A program made the translations under genes and the position numbers. The notes under the pieces were generated by a model. The model made no database searches. It was not told where the DNA came from and was given only the letters and a program-made list of their open reading frames with translations. Below are positions 24,074-31,693 of a DNA stretch of 46,227 nt, piece after piece; position 1 is the first letter of the stretch, and each line of letters begins with the position of its first letter. The stretch is from Candidatus Blautia stercoripullorum (lineage in GTDB: Bacteria; Bacillota; Clostridia; Lachnospirales; Lachnospiraceae): contig DWUX01000063.1 in the NCBI GenBank assembly GCA_019120545.1, positions 1 through 46,227 of the forward strand, read 5' to 3'.

Positions 24074-24184
24074 GAAAAAATGCAAAAACACAGTGAATGC
24101 CGGCATATGTGGAAATACAGGTGACGAAAAAGCCCAGGCATGATAAAATAGACGGATAAGGCATGGGAGGAGAAGGAAAAATGA

Positions 24185-24238
24185 CAGCAGCGCTATGAGG
24201 AACTGAAGGAACGGTATTTTGGAGAGGATACAGACTGA
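24185..24238 (+). other. Possible gene remnant before rarA
   Basis: A short frame without start codon reads RYEELKERYFGEDTD and then stops. Its helical, charged composition looks protein-like, but it directly follows an in-frame stop. It could be the decayed end of a small gene or chance. Nothing else is seen between the toxin promoter and rarA. Confidence 0.15.
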
Positions 24239-24264
24239 AAATCAGGAAAGAAGGAACAGGGATC

Positions 24265-25587
24265 ATGGATTTATTTGATTATATGAAAGAACAGAATCTG
24301 GAGCAGGAGGCCCCTCTGGCCTCCAGATTGCGGCCTTCCACTTTGGATGAGGTTGTGGGCCAGGAACATATTATCGGGAAGGATAAGCTGCTATACAGGG
24401 CCATTAAGGCGGATAAACTGGGCAGCGTTATTTTTTACGGCCCTCCGGGAACGGGAAAGACCACCCTGGCGAAGGTCATCGCCAATACCACCAGCTCCCG
24501 GTTCCGGCAGATCAACGCTACCGTAGCGGGGAAAAAGGACATGGAAGAGGTGGTAAAAGAAGCACAGGACTATCTGGGTATGTATGGAAAGAAGACCATT
24601 CTCTTTATTGATGAGATCCATCGCTTTAATAAGGGGCAGCAGGACTATCTCCTCCCCTTTGTGGAAGACGGCACTCTGATCCTCATAGGCGCTACTACGG
24701 AGAACCCTTATTTTGAAGTAAACGGGGCTTTGATCTCCAGATCTATCATCTTTGAGCTGAAGCCTCTCACAAAGGAAAATATTGAAACCCTTCTGGACCG
24801 GGCGATCACCGATAAGGAAAAGGGAATGGGAAGCTACAATGCGGTACTGGAGGATGATGCCAGGGAGTTTCTGGCGGATATTTCCGGGGGAGACGCCAGA
24901 GCGGCGCTGAATGCCCTGGAGCTGGGTATCCTGACGACCAAAAGAAGAGAGGACGGAAAGATCCATATTGATCTGGAAACTGCTTCTCAATGTATACAGA
25001 AGCGGGTAGTCCGTTATGATAAAACCGGGGACAATCACTATGACACCATCTCCGCTTTTATAAAAAGTATGCGGGGATCGGATTCGGATGCGGCGGTGTT
25101 TTATCTGGCGAAAATGCTTTATGCAGGAGAAGATATTAAGTTTATTGCCAGAAGGATCATGATCTGTGCCGCAGAAGACGTGGGGAATGCAGATCCCCAG
25201 GCTCTGGTGGTGGCGGTGGCGGCTGCTCAGGCGGTGGAACGTCTGGGAATGCCGGAAGCCCAGATCCCTCTGGCCCAGGCGGTGACTTATGTAGCCAGCG
25301 CTCCCAAGAGCAATGCGGCCTGTATGGCGGTCTTTGACGCTATGGAAGCAGTGAAGACCACCAAGACTACCGTACCTTCTCACCTTCAGGACGCCCATTA
25401 TAAAGGCTCCAAAAAGATGGGACATGGAGTGGGCTATCTGTACGCTCACGATTATCCCAATCATTATGTGGAACAGCAGTACATGCCCTCGGAGCTTTTG
25501 GGAAAGAAATTTTACCACCCTACGGATAACGGCTATGAAAAAAATATACAGGAGTATTTCCAGAAGATCCACGGGGAAAAAGATTGA
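24265..25587 (+). CDS. rarA: Replication-associated recombination protein A (AAA ATPase)
   Basis: 440 residues, full length for RarA/MgsA. Acts at stalled replication forks. The AAA module has Walker A GPPGTGKTT starting at Gly59, Walker B LFIDEIHRF, sensor GATTENPYFEVN and the arginine-finger region ISRSIIFEL. The C-terminal tetramerisation region contains DSDAAVFYLAKML and the family signature GSKKMGHGVGYLYAHDYPNH. The ribosome-binding site (AAGGAA) is modest. It may be co-transcribed with the aminotransferase 78 bases downstream. Confidence 0.95.
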   Translation: MDLFDYMKEQNLEQEAPLASRLRPSTLDEVVGQEHIIGKDKLLYRAIKADKLGSVIFYGPPGTGKTTLAKVIANTTSSRFRQINATVAGKKDMEEVVKEAQDYLGMYGKKTILFIDEIHRFNKGQQDYLLPFVEDGTLILIGATTENPYFEVNGALISRSIIFELKPLTKENIETLLDRAITDKEKGMGSYNAVLEDDAREFLADISGGDARAALNALELGILTTKRREDGKIHIDLETASQCIQKRVVRYDKTGDNHYDTISAFIKSMRGSDSDAAVFYLAKMLYAGEDIKFIARRIMICAAEDVGNADPQALVVAVAAAQAVERLGMPEAQIPLAQAVTYVASAPKSNAACMAVFDAMEAVKTTKTTVPSHLQDAHYKGSKKMGHGVGYLYAHDYPNHYVEQQYMPSELLGKKFYHPTDNGYEKNIQEYFQKIHGEKD

Positions 25588-25665
25588 ACTCAGCAGAGTA
25601 AAGTGGTAAAATCTGTAGTTAATACTGAGTATTTTTATAAATAAAACAGAAACGGGGGAAGCAGT

Positions 25666-26880
25666 ATGAGTACATTTCGGAAATCCTCAAAATTGGATGA
25701 TGTCTGCTATGATGTCCGGGGACCGGTGCTGGATGAGGCAAACCGCATGCAGGAGAGCGGCATAGACGTCTTAAAACTGAATATCGGAAATCCTGCGCCT
25801 TTCGGGTTTAACGCACCGGAGGAAGTAATCCTGGATATGATCTATAATCTTCGGGAATCTCAGGGATATTCGGATTCCAAGGGGATTTTTTCTGCCAGGA
25901 AGGCTATTATGCAGTACTGTCAGTTAAAGAATATCCCTGATGTGACCATAAATGACATTTATACAGGAAACGGGGTCAGCGAGCTGATCAGTATCCTGAC
26001 TCTTGCCCTTCTGGACGACGGGGACGAGATCCTGGTGCCTTCGCCGGATTACCCTCTCTGGACAGGCTGCGTATCCCTGGCAGGAGGAAAACCGGTCCAC
26101 TATATCTGTGATGAAGAATCGGACTGGTATCCGGATCTGGAAGATATGAAGAGCAAGATCACAGACAGGACCAAAGCCATTGTGATCATTAATCCCAATA
26201 ATCCTACCGGAGCGGTTTATCCGGAAGAGATCCTTATGAAGATCGCAGATATTGCCAGAGAACATGATCTGATGATCTTTTCCGATGAGATCTATGACCG
26301 GCTGGTCATGGACGGGATCAAACATACTTCCATTGCTTCTCTGGCTCCGGATCTTTTCTGTATCACCCTCAACGGCCTTTCCAAGTCTCATATGGTGGCC
26401 GGATTCCGTGTGGGCTGGATGGTGTTAAGCGGAGCCAAGGACAAGGCAAAGGATTATATAGAGGGGCTGAACATGCTGTCCAATATGCGGCTGTGTTCCA
26501 ATGTGCCGGCTCAGTCTATTGTACAGACGGCTCTGGGCGGCTACCAGAGTGTGAACGAGTATCTGGTACCGGGAGGCAGGATCTATGAACAGAGAGAATA
26601 TATTTACAAAGCGATCAACGATATTCCGGGACTGTCAGCAGTAAAGCCTAAAGCTGCCTTCTATATTTTCCCGAAGATCGATGTGAAGAGATTTAATATC
26701 TATGATGATGAAAAGTTCGCTTTAGATTTCCTGAGAGAAAAGAAAGTCCTGGTAACTCATGGCAAAGGCTTTAACTGGGATAAGCCGGACCATTTCCGGA
26801 TCGTGTATCTGCCCAGAGTGGAGGAGCTGAAAACAGCCACGGAAAAACTGGCGGACTTTTTAAAAACTTATCATCAGTAA
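25666..26880 (+). CDS. alaA: Class I/II aminotransferase, AlaA-like
   Basis: 404 residues. A pyridoxal-phosphate enzyme that most resembles the glutamate-pyruvate (alanine-forming) transaminase AlaA. Features: NIGNPAPFGFNAPEEV near the N-terminus, PSPDYPLW, NPNNPTGAVY, DEIYDRLVMDG, and the cofactor Lys240 in NGLSKSHMVAGFRVGWM. The stretch MLSNMRLCSNVPAQ is typical of the AlaA branch. GGGGGAAGC precedes the ATG. It leads a close gene run with a MATE exporter and two shikimate-pathway genes, so a role with aromatic keto acids is possible; substrate is not proven. Confidence 0.88.
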   Translation: MSTFRKSSKLDDVCYDVRGPVLDEANRMQESGIDVLKLNIGNPAPFGFNAPEEVILDMIYNLRESQGYSDSKGIFSARKAIMQYCQLKNIPDVTINDIYTGNGVSELISILTLALLDDGDEILVPSPDYPLWTGCVSLAGGKPVHYICDEESDWYPDLEDMKSKITDRTKAIVIINPNNPTGAVYPEEILMKIADIAREHDLMIFSDEIYDRLVMDGIKHTSIASLAPDLFCITLNGLSKSHMVAGFRVGWMVLSGAKDKAKDYIEGLNMLSNMRLCSNVPAQSIVQTALGGYQSVNEYLVPGGRIYEQREYIYKAINDIPGLSAVKPKAAFYIFPKIDVKRFNIYDDEKFALDFLREKKVLVTHGKGFNWDKPDHFRIVYLPRVEELKTATEKLADFLKTYHQ

Positions 26881-26907
26881 AACAAAAGAAGAACAGGGAG
26901 TAGGATC

Positions 26908-28326
26908 ATGCATTTTTTTAAGAATCATCATCAGGTCAGAGAAGAGGAGCATGATTTTTCTAAGGGAAGCGTAGGCGGGACTATCCTCCGCCTTGCTCTT
27001 CCCCTTATTGTAGCTCAGTTTATAAATGTATTATACAATATCGTAGACCGTATCTATATCGGAAGGATACCGGGAGCCAGTTCGGCAGCCCTTACTGGAG
27101 TAGGGGTTGCTTTTCCTGTTATCACGGCGATCACGGCATTTTCCAATCTGGTGGGCACGGGAGGGCCCCCTCTGTGTTCCATTGCCAGGGGAAAAGGCGA
27201 CGAGGAACGGGCGGAAGGGATCATGGGGACCTCTTTTACCCTCACCCTGATCACGGGGATAATCCTGATCCTGGTGGGAATGGCGGTTAAGGAGCCTCTT
27301 CTTTACGCCCTGGGAGCCAGCGACGCTACCTTTGGCTATGCAGACGACTATATCAGCATTTATCTGCTGGGAACAGTCTTTGTCATGATCAGCCTGAGTA
27401 TGAACGGCTTTATCAACTGCCAGGGCTTTGCCAGGACCGGTATGCTTACGGTGCTCATCGGAGCTTTGATCAATATTGTGCTGGATCCGGTTTTTATTTT
27501 TGTTTTTGGCATGGGAGTGAAGGGGGCGGCCATTGCCACGGTGATCTCCCAGGCGGTTTCTGCCATATGGGTGGTAAAGTTTCTTACAGGGAAACACACC
27601 CTTCTGCGTATCCGTCTTTCCCGGATGAAAATAAATCCGGGGTATGTAAAGGAAATCCTGGCTCTGGGACTTTCCGGTTTTATTATGGCGGCCACTAACT
27701 GCGGTGTGCAGATCGTCTGCAATGTAACCCTTCAGTCTTTTGGCGGAGACGCCTATGTGGCAGTTATGACCATTGTAAATTCTGTCCGTGAAGTGCTCAG
27801 TGTCCCGGTAAACGGTCTTACCCAGGGATCTCAGCCGGTGATCGGATTTAACTATGGCGCCGGGGAATACCGGCGGGTAAAGGCAGGGATCAAGGTCATG
27901 GCGGCTATCGGTATCGCCTATACCACACTGGCCTGGATCATCACTCTGCTGATCCCTGGAGTATTTATTGCTATGTTTAACGGAGGAGAAGAGCTGATGA
28001 AGATCGGCGTGCCTTCTATGCGGATCTACTTCTTCGGATTTTGCTTTATGTCCCTTCAGTTTGCGGGACAGAGTGTGTTTACCGGGCTGGGTAAAGCGAA
28101 ACACGCCATTTTCTTTTCTTTGCTGAGAAAAGCGGTGATCGTGATCCCTCTTACCCTGCTGCTGCCTCATGTGGCGGGATTAGGTGTAAATGGAGTTTTC
28201 CTGGCAGAACCGATCTCTAACTTTATCGGAGGCACTGCCTGCTTCGTCACCATGCTCTGCGTAATGTGGCCGGCTTTATCAGAAGAGAAAGAGCGGGAAA
28301 TGAAAAGAAAAAAACAGATGAGATAG
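26908..28326 (+). CDS. MATE-family efflux transporter
   Basis: 472 residues with about twelve hydrophobic segments. Family hallmarks are GTILRLALPLIVAQFINVLYNIVDRIYIGRI in the first helix, AFSNLVGTGGPPLCSIARGKGDE, and the second-half repeat with LTQGSQPVIGFNYGAGEYRRVK. It exports drugs or metabolites in exchange for Na+ or H+. The substrate is unknown. It lies 27 bases after the aminotransferase gene and 9 before the chorismate mutase-shikimate kinase gene, so all are probably one transcript. Confidence 0.93.
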   Translation: MHFFKNHHQVREEEHDFSKGSVGGTILRLALPLIVAQFINVLYNIVDRIYIGRIPGASSAALTGVGVAFPVITAITAFSNLVGTGGPPLCSIARGKGDEERAEGIMGTSFTLTLITGIILILVGMAVKEPLLYALGASDATFGYADDYISIYLLGTVFVMISLSMNGFINCQGFARTGMLTVLIGALINIVLDPVFIFVFGMGVKGAAIATVISQAVSAIWVVKFLTGKHTLLRIRLSRMKINPGYVKEILALGLSGFIMAATNCGVQIVCNVTLQSFGGDAYVAVMTIVNSVREVLSVPVNGLTQGSQPVIGFNYGAGEYRRVKAGIKVMAAIGIAYTTLAWIITLLIPGVFIAMFNGGEELMKIGVPSMRIYFFGFCFMSLQFAGQSVFTGLGKAKHAIFFSLLRKAVIVIPLTLLLPHVAGLGVNGVFLAEPISNFIGGTACFVTMLCVMWPALSEEKEREMKRKKQMR

Positions 28327-28335
28327 GGAGAGATT

Positions 28336-29127
28336 ATGGACCAGTTAGAAAAATACAGAGAAGAACTTATGGCCTGCAATGAAAAAATCCTGGAAGGACT
28401 GCTCCGGCGAAATGCTGTGGTGGAAGAGTTGATGGCTTATAAAGAGGAAAATAAAATGCCCATGCTCCAGCCGGAACAGGAAGAGCGGCAGCGCATCTGG
28501 CTGGAAAAAAAGCTGGAAGGCTACAGGCATAAACAGGAAGTGGAAGATGTCTTCCAGGCGATCCTGAAAAGCAGCAAGAAAATACAGGCCAGAAAGCTGT
28601 TTTCCTATAATATCGTGCTCATTGGTTTTATGGGATCCGGGAAATCCACCATTTCCGAATACCTTCATACTCTCTTTGATATGGAGATCATTGAAATGGA
28701 TCAGATGATCGCCAGGAGAGAAGGCATGAGTATTTCCGATATTTTTGAAACCAGAGGAGAAGAATACTTCCGAAACTTGGAGACCAATCTCCTTATTGAG
28801 ATGCAGGAACGGACCAATGTGGTGATCTCCTGCGGCGGCGGCGTTCCACTGAGAGAGCAGAATGTAGTGGAAATGAAGAAAAACGGAAGAGTGGTGCTTC
28901 TTACCGCCAGCCCGGAGACGATCCTGGAGAGAGTGAAGGACAGCCATGAGCGCCCTCTTCTGGAAAACAACAAGAATACAGAGTTTATTGCCGGCCTGAT
29001 GGAGGCAAGACGGGAAAAATACCAGGCGGCGGCGGATATCATCGTGGCTACAGATGGAAAGACAGAGCTGGAGATCTGTGAGGAACTGGTAAAGAAGCTG
29101 CTGGATCTGGACAGGAAGGAAGAGTGA
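28336..29127 (+). CDS. aroK: Chorismate mutase-shikimate kinase fusion
   Basis: 263 residues in two parts. Residues 1-90 match an AroQ-type chorismate mutase: YREEL, then LLRRNAVVEELMAYKEEN, then PEQEERQR, with Arg and Lys spaced as in the family. Residues about 93-263 are shikimate kinase: P-loop GFMGSGKST from Gly97, DQMI, the shikimate-binding segment FETRGEEYFRNLE, CGGGVPLR, and the lid arginine in ERPLLE. It thus joins two non-consecutive steps of aromatic amino-acid synthesis. The gene overlaps aroE by four bases (GTGA), so the two are translationally coupled. Confidence 0.88.
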   Translation: MDQLEKYREELMACNEKILEGLLRRNAVVEELMAYKEENKMPMLQPEQEERQRIWLEKKLEGYRHKQEVEDVFQAILKSSKKIQARKLFSYNIVLIGFMGSGKSTISEYLHTLFDMEIIEMDQMIARREGMSISDIFETRGEEYFRNLETNLLIEMQERTNVVISCGGGVPLREQNVVEMKKNGRVVLLTASPETILERVKDSHERPLLENNKNTEFIAGLMEARREKYQAAADIIVATDGKTELEICEELVKKLLDLDRKEE

Positions 29128-30011
29128 AAAATATGGAAAAGAGAATATCCGGATATACAGGTTTAATGGGGTTATTTGGCTCACCTATAGGCCATTCCGC
29201 ATCGCCGGAAATGTATAATTTCTGTTTCCAGCATGACGGACTGGACTATGCTTACCTGGCTTTTGACGTAAAAGCCGAGGATATGCCCGAGACAATAAAC
29301 ACTATACGCCTGCTGAAAATGAGAGGCGGAAATTTCACCATGCCCTGTAAGAATATTGCGGCAAAGCTGATGGATCGTTTATCTCCGGCTGCTGAGCTGA
29401 TAGGGGCCTGCAATGCTTTTGTCAACGAGGAAGGTGTTCTTACCGGTTATATTACAGATGGTATCGGGTTTGTGAAAAATCTAAAAGAGCACGGGATAGA
29501 AGTAAAAGGGAAAAAAGTTCTGGTTTTAGGCGCTGGCGGCGCTGCCACGGCCATCCAGGTCCAGCTTGCCCTGGAAGGAACGGAAGAAATCCATATTTTC
29601 AATCGCCGGGATGAATTCTATGACAGAGCTCTGGAAACCCAGAGAAAACTGAAAGAAAAGGTTCCAAAGTGCAGGGTGACGGTAGACCGGCTGGAGGACA
29701 GAGAAAAGCTGCAAAAAGCAGTGGCAGAAGCGGATATCCTGGCAAATGCCACTATCGTAGGAATGAAGCCGGATCTTCATGAGGAGACTCTGATCCCAAA
29801 GGAATGGCTGAGAAAGGATCTGGTAGTGGCAGATATTGTTTACAATCCGGAAGTTACCAGAATGCTGAAAGAAGCCGGGGAAGCCGGCTGCCAGACCATC
29901 GAAGGAAAAGGTATGATGCTCTGGCAGGGAGCAGAAAACTATCTGCTTTTCACAGGGAAAGAAATGCCTGTAGAAGCATACCGGCAATACTTAAAAACAA
30001 AAACTGTATAG
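29124..30011 (+). CDS. aroE: Shikimate dehydrogenase
   Basis: 295 residues. Reduces 3-dehydroshikimate to shikimate with NADPH. The substrate domain has GSPIGHSASPEMYNF and a variant of the usual NVTVPHK motif, GNFTMPCKN, which keeps the catalytic Lys; TDGIGF follows. The cofactor domain has LGAGGAATAIQVQLA and IFNRR, an NADP-type end of strand two. GTG at 29124 overlaps the previous stop; ATG at 29133 is an alternative start. The 3' end overlaps the convergent glycosyltransferase gene by 21 bases. Confidence 0.92.
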   Translation: MKNMEKRISGYTGLMGLFGSPIGHSASPEMYNFCFQHDGLDYAYLAFDVKAEDMPETINTIRLLKMRGGNFTMPCKNIAAKLMDRLSPAAELIGACNAFVNEEGVLTGYITDGIGFVKNLKEHGIEVKGKKVLVLGAGGAATAIQVQLALEGTEEIHIFNRRDEFYDRALETQRKLKEKVPKCRVTVDRLEDREKLQKAVAEADILANATIVGMKPDLHEETLIPKEWLRKDLVVADIVYNPEVTRMLKEAGEAGCQTIEGKGMMLWQGAENYLLFTGKEMPVEAYRQYLKTKTV

Positions 30012-30935
30012 AAATTTTAAAGATGCGATGCGGACAGCCGCCGCCATGCCGCCGTCTCCATAGGTAGGGTGTTTCATAAAATCCTCAGAGACTTTGCTCA
30101 AAGACTGATTTTTCTCCAGCCCATGGCAGATCTCTTCTTCCCAGCCCCGGAGTCTGGACATGGAGATGGATTCGATACCCAGTATGGCCTGGACCATGTG
30201 CTCCTGATAGGCTGCTTTGTGTTTACGGATAAGAAAATCCATCAGTTCCAGGCGCTTTTCCATGCTTCTTACGTTAAAGGAGGCAGGGGCAGTCCGGTAG
30301 TCGATCAAAGCTTCCTCCAGGATCCCGATGTGTGCGTCAGAGCTGGTTTCCAGCATACTGAGAAAGAAATCCCAGTCCTCAAAGCCGGAGCGCATAGACT
30401 CATCATAGCCTCCGCACTGTTCCCAGACTTTCCGGCGGAGTATGTGAGTGGCAGGACAGCAGTTCCGGGAAAGAAAGGCGGTAATGCCCCCTCCCTGAGG
30501 ACGGACGACGGCGTCAAGAACACCAAAGGTATGGAGCCAGGAAGAAGCAGCAGTCATAGAAGGATCCTTTCTCAGCAGACCGCTGACTTTTTCAATATAG
30601 GACGGCTCCAGCCGGTCATCTCCATCCAGTACCAGCACCATAGGACTCTGAGCCTTGCGGATACCGGCGTTTCTGGCGGCAGATACCCCGCCGTTGGGCT
30701 GACGGAGGATCGCTATAGGAACGGACCAATTAGCGTCCGATTCAATCTGTTTCAATATACAAATGGAATCTTTATCTGTTGAGCCGTCATCTACGAGAAG
30801 GATCCTGGCAGGCAGCAGGGTCTGTTCACATAAAGACTGAACTGCTTCCAGGACCATAGTCCCCTGATTAAAACTGGTGACAACTGCTTCCACATCTTTG
30901 GCCAAAGAAGGCCTGATCTTATTCATATCTTTCAT
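29991..30935 (-). CDS. Family 2 glycosyltransferase
   Basis: 314 residues, cytoplasmic GT-A fold. Motifs: VEAVVTSFNQG, ILLVDDGSTDKDS, LRQPNGGVSAARNAG, VLDGDDRLEP with the metal-binding acidic residues, and GGYDESMRSGFEDWDFFLSM with the probable catalytic Asp. GGAGGG lies 4 bases before the ATG at 30935; the frame extends upstream to 30986 without such a site. It probably adds a sugar to a surface polysaccharide or protein; donor and acceptor are unknown. No other glycan-assembly genes are nearby. Confidence 0.88.
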   Translation of the reverse strand: MKDMNKIRPSLAKDVEAVVTSFNQGTMVLEAVQSLCEQTLLPARILLVDDGSTDKDSICILKQIESDANWSVPIAILRQPNGGVSAARNAGIRKAQSPMVLVLDGDDRLEPSYIEKVSGLLRKDPSMTAASSWLHTFGVLDAVVRPQGGGITAFLSRNCCPATHILRRKVWEQCGGYDESMRSGFEDWDFFLSMLETSSDAHIGILEEALIDYRTAPASFNVRSMEKRLELMDFLIRKHKAAYQEHMVQAILGIESISMSRLRGWEEEICHGLEKNQSLSKVSEDFMKHPTYGDGGMAAAVRIASLKFLYSFCF

Positions 30936-30989
30936 GTTACCCTCCAAAACAAAATTTAATACAATACTCATTGTATCATAAAACAACGA

Positions 30990-31039
30990 GGGGATGTCGC
31001 ATTAGTCATATTCTCGATTTTGATTAATGCGACATCCCC
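30990..31039. repeat. Copy 2 of the repeated inverted-repeat element
   Basis: A perfect 15-base-pair stem, 30990-31004 with 31025-31039, carries the same 20-base loop as the element at 6594-6643. The inner ten stem pairs are identical, while the outer five pairs differ in both arms so that pairing is kept. There is no T run on either side, and the element sits between two divergent genes, so it is not a plain terminator here. Confidence 0.85.
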
Positions 31040-31087
31040 GACTGCAGCCTGAAATAAGAAAATCCGGAGTATGTGATTTTGCACAAA

Positions 31088-31103
31088 AGTTAGCTGACTA
31101 AAT
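31088..31103. promoter_or_regulatory. Upstream MarR-type operator half-match
   Basis: AGTTAG-CTGA-CTAAAT resembles the perfect operator at 31184-31199 at 13 of 16 positions. The centres are 96 bases apart, which would allow binding of a second dimer. Confidence 0.5.
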
Positions 31104-31153
31104 GAAATTTTGTAAATTAATTATGAAAAAATTTAAAAATATAAAATTAAGGG

Positions 31154-31199
31154 TTGAAAATATCAGGAAATTGCCATATTATAAGTTAGCCGACTAACT
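31154..31199 (+). promoter_or_regulatory. marR-ABC promoter with perfect operator
   Basis: TTGAAA (31154-31159), 17-base spacer, TATTAT (31177-31182). A perfect inverted repeat AGTTAG-CCGA-CTAACT (31184-31199) lies across the expected transcription start, a classical position for autorepression by the MarR protein encoded directly downstream. Confidence 0.8.
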
Positions 31200-31218
31200 A
31201 AAGGAAGGAGATGAAAAA

Positions 31219-31689
31219 ATGGAGGAAGAGAAAAGGGAAGAGGACCTGCAGAACCTGTTTGTAAGGCTGACACATCTTTACTATAAGAAAGCTTTTGCTC
31301 TGGTAAAGGACTTTGGGATTCATCCGAAACAAGTGCCTTTGGTAGGTCTGGTGTTCTGCCGGGAGGGAATCAGTCAGAAAGAGATTTCCCAGGCGCTCAG
31401 GATAAGTCCGCCTACAGTTGCTGTTTCTATTAAGAGACTTGAAAAAGCCGGGATCATAGAACGGAGAGCCGATGAAAAGGATCAGCGTTTAAGCCGTATA
31501 TACCTTACGGAAGAAGGAAAGGCTGTGACCAGAAGGACAAGAGAATGTATAAAAGAAAGAGAAAAAGCTCTTTTTAAAGACTTTTCTGAAAGCGAGATTT
31601 GTCTCCTGCGCCGTTTTTTCCTTCAGATGATCCAGAACCTGGAAGAAGGCGGCAATGAAAAAAACATAGAAAGACTAAATAAGGGGTGA
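31219..31689 (+). CDS. MarR-family transcriptional regulator
   Basis: 156 residues, a winged helix-turn-helix dimer. The DNA-binding part is GISQKEISQALRISPPTVAVSIKRLEKAGIIERRADEKDQRLSRIYLTEEG, with the family DxR wing motif. Long helices at both ends form the dimer interface. GGAAGGAG precedes the ATG. It lies 4 bases before the ABC exporter genes and behind a perfect palindromic operator, so it probably represses its own operon and is released by a compound that the exporter removes. Confidence 0.93.
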   Translation: MEEEKREEDLQNLFVRLTHLYYKKAFALVKDFGIHPKQVPLVGLVFCREGISQKEISQALRISPPTVAVSIKRLEKAGIIERRADEKDQRLSRIYLTEEGKAVTRRTRECIKEREKALFKDFSESEICLLRRFFLQMIQNLEEGGNEKNIERLNKG

Positions 31690-31693
31690 CAGT

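Noticed and set aside
24391..25572. 393-codon open frame opposite rarA
   Set aside because: Shadow of a well-conserved AAA gene; no start signals.
27031..28170. 379-codon open frame opposite the MATE exporter
   Set aside because: Extremely charged His/Asp/Arg-rich translation, typical of the reverse of a membrane protein gene.
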